Counted from the first letter of the stretch, positions 14,306-23,715 are shown. The stretch is DNA of 44,338 nucleotides from Bacteroidota bacterium (GCA_030684645.1 JAUXUF010000248.1:1-44338), one strand, 5' to 3'. Notes: generated by a model from the letters alone, not told the origin. Made by a program: numbers and translations.

Positions 14306-16762
14306 TCAATCCTCATCTTTTTCCTTTTCCGGAGTAAAAAACGCTGCATGAACCGGCGCCGGACATTTGCTGTCAAGTCCATGAATAGCGGCCCAAATCA
14401 CTTCGTTAAACTGCGCGTCAGGAACCCGGTCTTCCTTGCTGAAATCAAATTTTTCGCTCAGTCTTGACATTTTATTGTTATCGCTGTTTTTCAGGTTTAA
14501 ATCGATAAGGTTTGCTGTTGCCTTAAAAGGAGGATGTGTAGCTGTGTTGTTAAAACACCGCCACATGGGTTCAGCAGCAGCATCATACTGGCTCATTGGC
14601 GGCAATCCCAATATTAATTCGATCGTTCGAAGTGCCGATGATGTTGAATACATGGTATGATCAACAAACCCTTGTTTCACAAATCCACCGGCCACATAAG
14701 TTGTTGACCGGTGTGCGTCAACATGATCAGGTCCGTTTTGCGCATCGTCTTCCACAATAATAACCACACTTTCATCCCAGATTGAAGTATGGCTGAGGTA
14801 TTCAACAAAAAGTCCACAAGCCAGATCGTTATCTGCAGCATGCGCTTTCGGAGTCGTTCTTCCCAGCCTTAATCCTTCGGTATGGTCGTTACCAAAACGA
14901 ATGGAGTTAAACTGAGGAACTTTGCCGGCTGAATACAAAGAATCAAAATCATGTTTCCACAAATAGAAGCGTGAAGTATCACGGATACTCATGTCAAAAC
15001 CGGTGTAGCCCCGGCAAAAATGATCTTCCAATACAGGAATATTTGCCTTATACGGGTCGGAAACAAACTCTCCGTAACTTCTGTAAGACAATCCATATCG
15101 TTTGCAGTAATCCCACAAAAATCCATTCTTGTTATTGGCAATTTCGCGTTCTGCTTCTCCGGGATAGAAACCGCCCCGGCCTCCATAGCTTGAAGGCCAG
15201 TTCTTTTCCAGGTAATCCGTAGCATAAGCTCCCATCGTCCAGTTGTGGCCGTCGGCGCTCACTTCACCATCCACATAAAAGTTGTCGAGCAAAACAAACT
15301 GTTTGGCCAGAGCATGAAGGTTCGGAGTAACATTTTTGCCAAAAAGCACCAGAGTGGAATCGCCATTACCCTCCTTCATATCACCCAAAACCTGATCGTA
15401 AGTCCGGTTTTCCTTGATAATATAAAAGACATATTTAATGGGGGACGATTCGCCAACCCGCGATGGGATTGGATTCCATTTTTCTCCGGTCGAAATCATT
15501 TCTTTTTCTTTGGAATACGGCGTGTTGTTGTAAACTGCCTGCGAAAAAATGGCCAGTTGATTGTCGGTTGGTTTTACAATGGCCTGAAAAGTTCCCCTGA
15601 AAAGTCCGCCAATGTATTGCACTTTAATATTTTTGTTTGCCATTTCCCTGTGATGCTCCACCTCTTCCTTTTTATCGACCGGACTTGGCCCGTAAGGATT
15701 GGCTTTTGAAGTTAAACCCTTGCCGTTGGTGACAAAAATGGTATTTTTCACTACTCTCACACAGGTTGGATACCAGGCCGTCGGAATAAATCCTTTGCTT
15801 AAACTTTTGCCGGGATTACTTACATCGAAAACCGCCAGGCAATTGTTGTCGGCATTGGCGATGTACAAAGTCTTTTCGTCGTCGCTCAGGGCGACACTGT
15901 TTGTAGTTGTTCCAGAAGGAGAGTCAGGATAAAGAGCCGTATTCAGAATTTCGACCACCCTTTTCTGTTCAAGCGAAATAACCGAAACCGAATTGTCATT
16001 GGCATTGCTAACAAAAAGATATTTACCATTGTGGGTTATGCATAAATCATTTGGATTATCACCAACTGGAATCCAACCGGTCACACTTTGTTTCCGGGTG
16101 TCAAACAAAACGACCCTGTCGCATCCCCAGCATGTGATATACAGCATCTTGCAATCATCCGACAACAGACAGGTATATCCTTCGCCTCCCAGCGGAATTT
16201 GTTTTTTTACTTTCTTTTCTTTCAAATCGAATACATACAGTGAATTGTTTTCTTTGGTAACGGTATAAAGCATCTGCTGCTCATCATCAACCGCGATGCC
16301 TACAATGGAGATTTTTTCAGGCCATGGTTTGCCAATAACCAAAGTATCGTATGGAACCAGTTTTTTGTTTTTGATCTGATACCGCATGATCCAGTTGTCG
16401 TTTCCTCCTGAAGCATACAAATATTTTTCATCTTTCGAGAATGTAAGGCCCAGCCAGCCCTTTTTAATTTCAATGGAGTCGAGCATCTGCATTTTCACCG
16501 GATCGATTAGATGGATGCTTTGATCACTTTGCCCGTTGTTGGTAACTGCCAGCATTTTTCCGGAAGGTGAAACGGCTATATTCAGAGGTAAATCGCCAAC
16601 CGATAGCATTTTCCCAACCGGAGAAAGTTTCCAGCCATTCGGCAACGAAACACGACCGGCTTCAATTTCTTTCAAACTCTGTCCGTTCACCTGTAAGACC
16701 AGAACCAACAAAAGATTCAGGCAAAGTAAACCGATCACAATTTTCAATCTGGAGTAAATCAT
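14306..16762 (-). CDS. YncE-like beta-propeller / phosphoesterase (alkaline phosphatase superfamily) fusion
   Basis: 818 residues with a signal peptide or anchor (10-27). Residues about 40-370 form a YVTN/YncE-type seven-blade propeller: repeated 'NIAVSPSGKMLAVTN', 'CITHNGKYLFVSNANDNSVSVI', 'SVALSDDEKTLYIANADNN'. From about 440 to 800 a phosphoesterase domain follows: 'YVFYIIKENRTYDQVLGDM', with the likely nucleophile Thr in ENRTYD, 'DGEVSADGHNWTMGAYATDY', 'NDHTEG' and 'IVEDDAQNGPDHVDAHRS' supplying metal ligands. It is probably periplasmic. It is the last gene of a minus-strand operon, 15 bp after the sulfatase gene. The pairing suggests desulfation or dephosphorylation of an imported or extracellular organic ester, but the substrate is not evident. 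Confidence 0.85.
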   Translation of the reverse strand: MIYSRLKIVIGLLCLNLLLVLVLQVNGQSLKEIEAGRVSLPNGWKLSPVGKMLSVGDLPLNIAVSPSGKMLAVTNNGQSDQSIHLIDPVKMQMLDSIEIKKGWLGLTFSKDEKYLYASGGNDNWIMRYQIKNKKLVPYDTLVIGKPWPEKISIVGIAVDDEQQMLYTVTKENNSLYVFDLKEKKVKKQIPLGGEGYTCLLSDDCKMLYITCWGCDRVVLFDTRKQSVTGWIPVGDNPNDLCITHNGKYLFVSNANDNSVSVISLEQKRVVEILNTALYPDSPSGTTTNSVALSDDEKTLYIANADNNCLAVFDVSNPGKSLSKGFIPTAWYPTCVRVVKNTIFVTNGKGLTSKANPYGPSPVDKKEEVEHHREMANKNIKVQYIGGLFRGTFQAIVKPTDNQLAIFSQAVYNNTPYSKEKEMISTGEKWNPIPSRVGESSPIKYVFYIIKENRTYDQVLGDMKEGNGDSTLVLFGKNVTPNLHALAKQFVLLDNFYVDGEVSADGHNWTMGAYATDYLEKNWPSSYGGRGGFYPGEAEREIANNKNGFLWDYCKRYGLSYRSYGEFVSDPYKANIPVLEDHFCRGYTGFDMSIRDTSRFYLWKHDFDSLYSAGKVPQFNSIRFGNDHTEGLRLGRTTPKAHAADNDLACGLFVEYLSHTSIWDESVVIIVEDDAQNGPDHVDAHRSTTYVAGGFVKQGFVDHTMYSTSSALRTIELILGLPPMSQYDAAAEPMWRCFNNTATHPPFKATANLIDLNLKNSDNNKMSRLSEKFDFSKEDRVPDAQFNEVIWAAIHGLDSKCPAPVHAAFFTPEKEKDED

Positions 16763-16777
16763 AGCGTTTATAGTTGA

Positions 16778-18247
16778 TTAGTTTGATATTTTAAATTCTT
16801 GCTGAAAAGTAAAAACTTCCGATGGGACGCGTGAATGATTAAGTATTTCAATCATTTTTTTCACCAATTCCGGATGTTTTCCTGCGATATTATTTTCCTC
16901 ACCAAGGTCAGTTTTCAGATCATATAATTCGGTGGTTATTTTATCCGGAGTCAGCACATTATAACGGACCAGTTTCCAATCGCCCATTCGCAGAGCCTGT
17001 CTTCCTTTTAATTCGTGAAACTCCCAATATAAACTTTCGTGTTGTTTTTGTCCGGCTTGTCCGGTTAAAGTCGGAAGAAATGAAAGTCCATCCAGATTTT
17101 TAGGAGTCGGAATTCCGGCAATTTCAGCCAAGGTTGGCATCACGTCCCAAAAGGCAGAAACATGATCGGTGGTCGATCCTGCTTTGATTTTACCGGGCCA
17201 GCAGGCTATCATTGGTTCACGGATTCCACCTTCGTAAAGGTCGCGTTTGTACCCTTTCAACGGGCCATTGCTGTCGAAATAATCCGGATCGCCACCACCT
17301 TCCACGTGAGGCCCGTTGTCGGACGAGAAAATGATGATTGTATTTTTATCCAGTCCCAGTTCTTTTAGCTTTGCAACCACTTCACCAACTTGTTTGTCGA
17401 GCAAGACAACCATCGCCGCAAAAGCAGCGTGTGTTTCGTTTTGTGTCCCATAAGCGCCAGTCCTGAAATTTTTTGATCCTGGTTCGGCGCCTTTATAAGC
17501 TTTTTCGGGCATCAGTTTTCCTCTGAACTCCTGAAGGTTTTCTTCAGGAACCGACAACTCAGCATGAGGAATAATGTTGGGATAAAACAGAAAAAAAGGT
17601 TTGCCGGTTTTGTCCGGATTGTTCTTTTCGATGAACTGAAGGGCCCGGTCATGAATCAATGCTGGTGCATACTGCCCGAACTGATTACCTGAATTGCCTT
17701 CCAGAATTACTTTATTCTGATTGTCCCACAAGTGATCGGGATAATAATTGTGGGCCAGACTCTGACAATTGTATCCGAAAAACTCATCGAATCCCTGTTT
17801 ATTCGGATCACCTTCTGTACCGACAAAACCCAAGCCCCATTTTCCAAACGCTCCGGTAGTATAGCCGGCCTGTTTAAGCATTTCAGCCATTGTAAACGAT
17901 TCGGCTGACATTGGATACTGACCTTCCGGCTCCCAACCTTTGTTACCGCGAATGGACGTGTGGCCGGTTGTTAATCCGGTCATCAACGACGAGCGCGATG
18001 GTGCGCAAACGGTACAGCCCGCATAGTGCTGGGTGAAAAGCATTCCTTCACTTGCCAAACGATCGATATTCGGAGTTTTGAACTTTTTTTGTCCGTAACA
18101 GCTGAGATCGCCATATCCCAAATCATCGGCCAGGATATAGACGATGTTTGGTTTCAAATTTTTAAAATCTTCAATTCTGGATTTGCTTCCTGATGAAAAG
18201 AAAGAAAGAGCTGCCAGACTGGTTAAAATTGGTTTACCTGGATTCAT
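16778..18247 (-). CDS. Type I sulfatase (arylsulfatase family)
   Basis: 489 residues. Hydrolyses sulfate esters; the active-site formylglycine is made from Cys 81 in the signature CAPSRSSLMTG. Metal ligands Asp 41-Asp 42 (ADDLGYGD) and the downstream 'SSDNGPH' are present, with 'GKWGLG' as the typical substrate-site segment. The N-terminal hydrophobic stretch (8-20) is a weak signal peptide. Its ATG overlaps the stop of the broken transporter gene (ATGA at 18244-18247), so the two were translationally coupled. Activity requires a formylglycine-generating or anaerobic maturase enzyme encoded elsewhere. The specific sulfated substrate cannot be told from this sequence. Confidence 0.9.
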   Translation of the reverse strand: MNPGKPILTSLAALSFFSSGSKSRIEDFKNLKPNIVYILADDLGYGDLSCYGQKKFKTPNIDRLASEGMLFTQHYAGCTVCAPSRSSLMTGLTTGHTSIRGNKGWEPEGQYPMSAESFTMAEMLKQAGYTTGAFGKWGLGFVGTEGDPNKQGFDEFFGYNCQSLAHNYYPDHLWDNQNKVILEGNSGNQFGQYAPALIHDRALQFIEKNNPDKTGKPFFLFYPNIIPHAELSVPEENLQEFRGKLMPEKAYKGAEPGSKNFRTGAYGTQNETHAAFAAMVVLLDKQVGEVVAKLKELGLDKNTIIIFSSDNGPHVEGGGDPDYFDSNGPLKGYKRDLYEGGIREPMIACWPGKIKAGSTTDHVSAFWDVMPTLAEIAGIPTPKNLDGLSFLPTLTGQAGQKQHESLYWEFHELKGRQALRMGDWKLVRYNVLTPDKITTELYDLKTDLGEENNIAGKHPELVKKMIEILNHSRVPSEVFTFQQEFKISN

Positions 18248-18522
18248 AGGTTTATTTTATTAAACTGAAACATACCAACCAACCGGCCACGATATTTGGC
18301 CGGGGCGATTTCGGCAATATACATCGGACCAACCACCATTGTGCCGATGATTGTACCAATCAAAGCGATAGAAACCGTGAACCCAAGCCAAAATTTATCC
18401 AGGCTAAAAAGTTTTTCAAGCGCTGAAGTTGCTCCTGCAATAACCGCGGTATCGAATCCGAACAGAAAACCGCCCAATGCGGCTGTCAGGGTAATAAAGA
18501 TTAGGCGTTTATTTAGTCTCAT
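18244..18522 (-). pseudogene. Broken MFS sugar transporter (XylE-like) with internal deletion
   Basis: 92 codons against roughly 450-500 for the family. The start 'TLTAALGGFLFGFDTAVIAG' is the N-terminal transmembrane helix of sugar:H+ symporters. At about 18340 helix 2 (IGTIIGT) joins directly to 'VVGPMYIAEIAPAKYRGRLV', which normally lies some 80 residues later, and the protein stops right after 'MFQFN'. So there is an in-frame internal deletion plus loss of the C-terminal three quarters. It is upstream of, and overlaps, the sulfatase gene, suggesting that the operon once imported the product of desulfation. Confidence 0.85.
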
Positions 18523-18781
18523 TAGATAGGTAAAGGTTTAGTTTGTGCCATTCTCCAAATTTAAACAAATAATGATGGTAAGGTTGAAAAAGCAATCATT
18601 TTCAATCCGGGATCAGCATCAAATAATCTCACTTTTGTTAAAATAAGTTAAATTCTGAAAACTGTTTAATCCAAGGTAAGGGTGTTTCTTTTGTGAACTG
18701 TTATATAAACATATTGCGGAATTTTTTTTCATAAGTTTGTTTTGGTTTTTGATTTGGACTTTGGTCTGAATTAAAGAATTT
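18523..18781. other. Gap before glmM, left part
   Basis: AT-rich. CAAATTTA at 18556-18563 reads TAAATTTG on the minus strand, a possible -7 for the transporter remnant/sulfatase operon. No gene is seen. The hairpin that follows has no plus-strand gene in front of it. Confidence 0.35.
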
Positions 18782-18813
18782 AAAGGGCATGGGTGAGATC
18801 CGATGCCCTTTTT
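18782..18813 (+). terminator. Orphan terminator hairpin
   Basis: A 9-bp stem, AAAGGGCAT (18782-18790) with ATGCCCTTT (18803-18811), then TT. No plus-strand CDS ends here, so it may close a short untranslated RNA from about 18620-18815 or be a relic. Confidence 0.5.
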
Positions 18814-18820
18814 AATTACG

Positions 18821-18863
18821 GCCTCATCCCCAACCCTTCTCCTTGGGAGAATGGGGATGAGGC
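18821..18863 (+). repeat. C-rich palindromic repeat, copy R5
   Basis: Self-complementary version: outer stem GCCTCATCCCCA (18821-18832) with TGGGGATGAGGC (18852-18863), inner stem TTCTCC/GGAGAA, followed by a run of T. It may act as a terminator. Confidence 0.8.
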
Positions 18864-18906
18864 ATTTTTTTTTGTCTTCCCGACAAATATTAGGCATCGA
18901 ACTCCT

Positions 18907-18914
18907 TATCTTTG
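18907..18914 (+). promoter_or_regulatory. -7 element for glmM
   Basis: TATCTTTG matches TAnnTTTG, 46 nt before the ATG at 18961. No well-spaced -33 TTTG. Confidence 0.5.
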
Positions 18915-18960
18915 TAATGTTGCTGACATTTTAAATAATCAATCTAGAAACAAACATACT

Positions 18961-20346
18961 ATGACCTTAATTAGATCAATTTCAGGAATTCGGGGAACTA
19001 TTGGAGGAAAACCAGGCGAAGGGTTAAGTCCGCTTGATGTCGTAAAATATACTGCCGCTTATGCCGAATGGGCCAAACAACAGCATGTCGGACAATCCAC
19101 TACGATCGTTGTGGGCCGGGATGCCCGAATTTCCGGACCGATGGTTCAATCGTTGGTAGTGGCAACACTTTCAGGAATGGGATGCATGGTAGTTGACCTT
19201 GGAATGGCAACAACACCAACAACCGAAATTGCCGTAAAAGAAGAGCAGGCGCAAGGTGGAATTATACTGACAGCCAGCCATAATCCGAAACAGTGGAATG
19301 CATTGAAGCTACTTAATTCCGATGGTGAATTTCTGAATGCTGCAGAAGGAGCCCTGGTTTTGGAAATTGCAGAAACTGAATCCTATTGCTTTGTGGAAGT
19401 GGACGATCTGGGCGAAATATTTACCAAGGATTATACCGATATTCATATTCAGCAGGTTCTCGACTTGGAATTGGTTGATGTGGAAGCCATCCGGAACGCT
19501 GGACTTAGAGTGGCCATTGATGCAGTTAATTCGGTTGGTGGAATTGTAATTCCTGCTTTGCTGAAAGCTCTGGGAGTTGCCGAAATTGTAGAAATAAACT
19601 GCGAAGCCACCGGCCATTTTGCGCATACTCCGGAACCTCTGCCTGAAAACCTGGTTGAAACTGCTGAAATCATTCGCAAAAATTCAGTCGATGTTGGTTT
19701 TGTGGTTGATCCGGATGTTGACCGGCTGGCCATCATCAGCGAAGATGGTTCGATGTTTAACGAAGAATATTCGTTGGTTTCGATTGCCGATTATGTGCTA
19801 AGCCAGACACCCGGAAACACGGTTTCCAACTTATCGTCGTCACGTGCTTTGCGCGACATTACCGAGAAACATGGTGGAACCTATTCGGCAGCTGCCGTTG
19901 GCGAAGTGAATGTAGTTGCCAAAATGAAAGCAACTCATGCCGTAATTGGTGGCGAAGGAAACGGCGGAATCATTTATCCTGCTTCGCATTATGGCCGCGA
20001 TTCACTGGTTGGTATCGCTTTGTTTTTAACACTTCTGGCCAAATCAGGATTAAAATGTTCGGAACTGCGGAAAACTTATCCCGATTACTTTATTTCAAAA
20101 AATAAAATTGAACTCACCCCGGAAATTGATGTTGACGGTATTCTGGTTAAAATGAAGTTAAAATATCAACATGAACAAATCACTGATATTGATGGTGTGA
20201 AAATTGATTTTGCCGATCGCTGGGTGCATTTGCGAAAATCGAATACAGAAGCGATTATCCGGATTTACGCCGAAGCGCCTTCGATAGACGAAGCCGATCA
20301 ACTGGCACAAACCATTATTCAGGATATAAAGTTGCTGATTGCCTGA
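18961..20346 (+). CDS. glmM: Phosphoglucosamine mutase
   Basis: 461 residues from ATG 18961; an in-frame ATG at 18793 would add residues encoded by the palindromic repeat and lies before the promoter, so it is rejected. It interconverts glucosamine-6-phosphate and glucosamine-1-phosphate for cell-wall precursor synthesis. Phosphoserine loop ILTASHNPKQWNALK with Ser 106; metal loop 'DPDVDR'; sugar loop 'GGEGNGG'; C-terminal phosphate-binding 'KSNTEAIIRIYAEAP'. The Bacteroidota branch is close to phosphomannomutases, so a wider hexose specificity cannot be excluded. It appears monocistronic. Confidence 0.9.
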   Translation: MTLIRSISGIRGTIGGKPGEGLSPLDVVKYTAAYAEWAKQQHVGQSTTIVVGRDARISGPMVQSLVVATLSGMGCMVVDLGMATTPTTEIAVKEEQAQGGIILTASHNPKQWNALKLLNSDGEFLNAAEGALVLEIAETESYCFVEVDDLGEIFTKDYTDIHIQQVLDLELVDVEAIRNAGLRVAIDAVNSVGGIVIPALLKALGVAEIVEINCEATGHFAHTPEPLPENLVETAEIIRKNSVDVGFVVDPDVDRLAIISEDGSMFNEEYSLVSIADYVLSQTPGNTVSNLSSSRALRDITEKHGGTYSAAAVGEVNVVAKMKATHAVIGGEGNGGIIYPASHYGRDSLVGIALFLTLLAKSGLKCSELRKTYPDYFISKNKIELTPEIDVDGILVKMKLKYQHEQITDIDGVKIDFADRWVHLRKSNTEAIIRIYAEAPSIDEADQLAQTIIQDIKLLIA

Positions 20347-20416
20347 TAAGTTAACCTGAGTTCGATATAATAGTTTCTGATAATCACCGATATGAATAAA
20401 TTAACTCCTCAATATT

Positions 20417-20445
20417 GCCCCCTAATCCCCCAAACGGGGGACTTT
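20417..20445 (+). repeat. C-rich palindromic repeat, copy R6
   Basis: CCCCC-TAAT then hairpin CCCCC (20427-20431), AAAC, GGGGG (20436-20440), ACTTTGC. Closest in sequence to R1. Confidence 0.8.
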
Positions 20446-20510
20446 GCATCCTTCAAAGTCTGAACGCATGCTCTTTAAAGCACGTCTTTTCAGAATTTCC
20501 AATGCCTGAG

Positions 20511-20550
20511 CTCCCTTCCATTTATTGGGGAAGGGTTGGGGATGGGGCAG
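20511..20550 (-). repeat. C-rich palindromic repeat, copy R7
   Basis: Inverted partner of R6, 65 bp away: CTCCCTTCC, loop, GGAAGGG, TTGGGGATGGGGCAG. Confidence 0.75.
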
Positions 20551-20593
20551 TTACATATGCATTTAATCAACAACCTTAGGTCGAACTCAGGTT

Positions 20594-20902
20594 TTGATAA
20601 TGCTGGAGTTTGGCTGGTTTACTTTTTCTTTTTTACAAGAAAAAATCCGATCAACCGTTTCCTTAATGCAAAGCAATTACTAATCTACATCTTTCCCCGC
20701 TAAAAAAACATAAATATATTTAAGAAAGCTTTACGGAGTGAGCCTTTCATAATTTAAAGTTCATGACAGGAATTGCTTCAAAAGAATTGGGTGTAATAAA
20801 ACATATAATTTGACTACCAATTTGGCATAATAGTTGAGTAAAATAATCCTTTAAAATTTATGAATCCGAATCTACAAAATTATCTACCTATAAAACAGAA
20901 TC
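20594..20902. other. Upstream region of the efflux operon
   Basis: About 310 bp, AT-rich. ATAATTTG near 20807-20815 is only a poor match to the -7 consensus. I see no gene, riboswitch or operator that I can support. Confidence 0.35.
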
Positions 20903-22291
20903 ATGAGTAACAAAAAAATCCTTTTGATGGCCGTCCCCGCTGTCCTTGTCCTTATTTTTTACTTTGCCTTCCGTAAGGGCGAAACTGATTACAACAAGGT
21001 TACAGCGAAGGTGAAACGAGGTATGTTTAATGCTTTAATCTTTTCTTCCGGCCAGCTTGAATCCGAAAAATCGGAAAGTATTGGCATTCCTGAAAAACTG
21101 AAAGACAGGAACTTACATATATGGGAGTTGACAATTACGAACATGATCGAGGAAGGGACAGTGGTTGATTCCGGTGATTATGTTGCAACATTGGATCACA
21201 AGGCAGTAGAAGAACAGATCAAAACGGCGCAGGATGATATGGACAAAATGTTGTCGGAATATGAGGACAGTAAAATTGATTCAAATCTGAACCTAAGTAA
21301 TCAGCGCGATGTGATTGTCAATGCCCGCTTAGATCTGGCTGAGAAAAAAATTATTATGGATGAATCGGTGTACGAATCACCCTCGATCCAAAAAAAGGCC
21401 AGCATGGATTTAGACAAAGCTCAGCGAAAATTGGAACAGGAACAAAAAGCTTATGGACTGAAACAAAAACAAGAGGTCAACAAAGTTGACCGGAAATACA
21501 TTAATTACCGGCAGGTTCTGGAACGTTCGGGCGAATTGCAGATACTTTTTAATGCGCTTGAGATTACTGCACCAAAAGCCGGAATTCTTACCTATTTTAA
21601 ATTTCCCTGGGGTGAAATTATCAAAACAGGATCAAAGGTTGGGATGTACAATTCTGTTATCGCCACTATTCCTGAAATGTCGAACCTGATTTCAAGAACA
21701 TATATCAATGAAATCGACATTTCGAAAGTTAAGGCTGGCCAGAATGTTGAAATTGGAATTGATGCCTTTCCTGAAAAGCACCTGACCGGACAGGTTATTT
21801 CAGTGGCAAATATTGGTCAGTCCATGACAAACAGCGATGCCAAGGTTTTTGAGGTCAAAATCAAAATCTTCGGGAAAGACAGCGAATTAAAACCAGCCAT
21901 GACAACCAGTAATGCGATTGAAGCAGGTCTATTTGCTGATACAATAATGGTTGCTTCCGATGCAGTTTTTGAAAATGACAGCCTTAAATTTGTTTACCTG
22001 GGGAATGAGAAGCCGGTTAAACAAATTGTATGGCTGGGCGATGAAAATGAAAATTTCATCCTGGTAAAAAAAGGTTTGAAAGAAAACGATGTGGTTTGGC
22101 TTTCAGAGCCCAAAAATGCAGAAGATCTAAAATATCAGGGTTTGGATATTTACGCTGAAATTTTAAAGAACAAGGAGGATGCCCGTATCCGGGCTGAAAA
22201 AGAAAGGGAGGAATTACTGAAAAAGAAACCGGACCCTATTCCGGTATCTGGTCCAAATCCTATGGTTATGAAACTAATTCAAGCCAAATAA
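20903..22291 (+). CDS. Periplasmic adaptor (HlyD/MacA-like membrane-fusion protein), first
   Basis: 462 residues. One N-terminal transmembrane anchor (5-23), then a short lipoyl-like half with 'NMIEEGTVVDSGDYVATLD' (about 86-104), a long coiled-coil hairpin (about 105-220, rich in K, E and Q), the second lipoyl half 'LEITAPKAGILTYFK', and a beta-barrel domain 'NEIDISKVKAGQNVEIGIDAFPEKHLTGQVISVA'. The C-terminus is a charged tail. It would bridge the inner-membrane permease and the TolC protein. It starts a four-gene operon with 25-bp, 46-bp and 0-bp gaps, and is a paralogue of the adaptor at 25204. Confidence 0.85.
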   Translation: MSNKKILLMAVPAVLVLIFYFAFRKGETDYNKVTAKVKRGMFNALIFSSGQLESEKSESIGIPEKLKDRNLHIWELTITNMIEEGTVVDSGDYVATLDHKAVEEQIKTAQDDMDKMLSEYEDSKIDSNLNLSNQRDVIVNARLDLAEKKIIMDESVYESPSIQKKASMDLDKAQRKLEQEQKAYGLKQKQEVNKVDRKYINYRQVLERSGELQILFNALEITAPKAGILTYFKFPWGEIIKTGSKVGMYNSVIATIPEMSNLISRTYINEIDISKVKAGQNVEIGIDAFPEKHLTGQVISVANIGQSMTNSDAKVFEVKIKIFGKDSELKPAMTTSNAIEAGLFADTIMVASDAVFENDSLKFVYLGNEKPVKQIVWLGDENENFILVKKGLKENDVVWLSEPKNAEDLKYQGLDIYAEILKNKEDARIRAEKEREELLKKKPDPIPVSGPNPMVMKLIQAK

Positions 22292-22316
22292 AACCCCAAA
22301 ACCTAAAACAAAAACG

Positions 22317-23669
22317 ATGATTTTCAAGAAATATTTCCACGATATAGTTATTGGTTTTGAGGCTATTATCGACAATAAGCTCAAGTCGATTTTAACTGCA
22401 TTGGGTATTATCTTCGGCGTAGCGGCAGTGATTAGCATGATGGCAATCGGAAATGGCGCTGAGCAGGAGATCCTGGAACAGATAAAGATGGTTGGTGTCA
22501 ATAACATTATCATAACGCCAACTGAAATAACAGGGAATAATACGAGTACATCAGGTCAGGAAGAAAAAGCAGGTGGTAAGAAATTCTCAAAAGGACTTAC
22601 GATTCTAGATTTAAAAGCGATTGAAGAAATTGTTCCAACTGTGAATATGCTAAGTCCGGTAATTTCATATAATTACACAGCAATTATTGATGGTAAAAGT
22701 AAACCAATAGCGCTCGAAGGTGTGAATACCAGCTATTTCGAGGTGTTTAATATTAATTTGCAACAAGGCGTTGTATTTAATAAGTTGCAGTCAGAGGCAG
22801 GTCAGCCGGTTTGTGTAATCGGCGACAATATAAAAACAGTTTTCTTCAATCAGGAAAATCCAATTGGGAAATACATTAAATGTGGGCAGATCTGGCTCAA
22901 AATTGTTGGAATAGTAGAACGTCGTGATTTTACAGCATCAGCTTCCGATGAAATGGGAATCAGCAGTACCGACAATAAAATATTTGTTCCGGCACAAACA
23001 ATCCTAATGCGCTTTAAAAACCGTGCACTGGTACGTGCCGATGAAGTTGAGAAGGCCAATGCCAGCAGAAGGATCATAATTACAGATTCAAATGCCAGTC
23101 CGGAAGTTGAAGACAAAAATCCCAATCAGCTTGACAAGATTATACTTCAGGTGAAAGAAACTGAACAACTCGGGGCAACAGCAAGCATCGTTAAGCGAAT
23201 GCTATTACGTCGCCATTCGGGTCTTTACGATTTTGAGGTGACCATTCCTGAATTGTTGCTCAAACAACAGCAACGCACCAAGAAAATTTTCAATATCGTT
23301 TTGGGGGCCATTGCCGGCATTTCGCTCATTGTAGGCGGTATTGGCATCATGAATATCATGCTGGCATCTGTCATGGAGCGTATTCGCGAAATTGGCACCC
23401 GGCAGGCCATCGGAGCTTCGCGAAAAGATATTGTGGCTCAATTTCTTGCTGAATCAACACTCATCAGTATTTCGGGCGGGATAATCGGTATCATTCTGGG
23501 AGTTGTTCTTTCCAAAATAATAACGGCTGTTTTTGATATCAAAACCATCATTTCTGTATTCAGCATCGTCATTGCTTTCGGCGTTTCGGCTTTGGTCGGG
23601 ATCATGTTTGGGTATATGCCGGCAAAACGGGCAGCGGAGAAAGATCCGGTTGAATCATTACGTGCTTAG
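22317..23669 (+). CDS. MacB/FtsX-type ABC transporter permease
   Basis: 450 residues. N-terminal transmembrane helix (about 24-42, 'SILTALGIIFGVAAVISMMAIG'-type sequence, seen as ALGIIFGVAAVISM), a MacB periplasmic core domain (about 45-300), then the FtsX domain with three helices after 'TKKIFNIVLGAIAGISLIV', including 'MNIMLASVMERIREIGTRQAIGA', the usual coupling region to the ATPase. There is no nucleotide-binding domain in the protein or elsewhere in the operon. It may use a separate ATPase; lolD (31414) is a candidate only by family. Likely exports a lipophilic or peptide substrate. Confidence 0.9.
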   Translation: MIFKKYFHDIVIGFEAIIDNKLKSILTALGIIFGVAAVISMMAIGNGAEQEILEQIKMVGVNNIIITPTEITGNNTSTSGQEEKAGGKKFSKGLTILDLKAIEEIVPTVNMLSPVISYNYTAIIDGKSKPIALEGVNTSYFEVFNINLQQGVVFNKLQSEAGQPVCVIGDNIKTVFFNQENPIGKYIKCGQIWLKIVGIVERRDFTASASDEMGISSTDNKIFVPAQTILMRFKNRALVRADEVEKANASRRIIITDSNASPEVEDKNPNQLDKIILQVKETEQLGATASIVKRMLLRRHSGLYDFEVTIPELLLKQQQRTKKIFNIVLGAIAGISLIVGGIGIMNIMLASVMERIREIGTRQAIGASRKDIVAQFLAESTLISISGGIIGIILGVVLSKIITAVFDIKTIISVFSIVIAFGVSALVGIMFGYMPAKRAAEKDPVESLRA

Positions 23670-23715
23670 AATCAGATAAATTGCCATCAAATCAATATCC
23701 CTTAAATCTATTATC

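Larger units (their letters stand above)
20353..20593. repeat. 13-bp inverted repeats enclosing a pair of C-rich palindromes
   Basis: AACCTGAGTTCGA (20353-20365) and its exact complement TCGAACTCAGGTT (20581-20593) enclose repeats R6 and R7. The nested arms could make one large cruciform. No clear target-site duplication is visible. Confidence 0.6.

Noticed and set aside
15245-15709. Plus-strand 154-residue reading frame
   Set aside because: It is the complement of the well-supported phosphoesterase domain.
18619-18897. 92-residue minus-strand reading frame
   Set aside because: It runs through the orphan terminator and the R5 repeat and has no protein-like composition or motif.
18793-18960. 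N-terminal extension of glmM from ATG 18793
   Set aside because: It would translate the R5 palindrome and cross the TATCTTTG promoter element; the protein from 18961 starts exactly as GlmM does.
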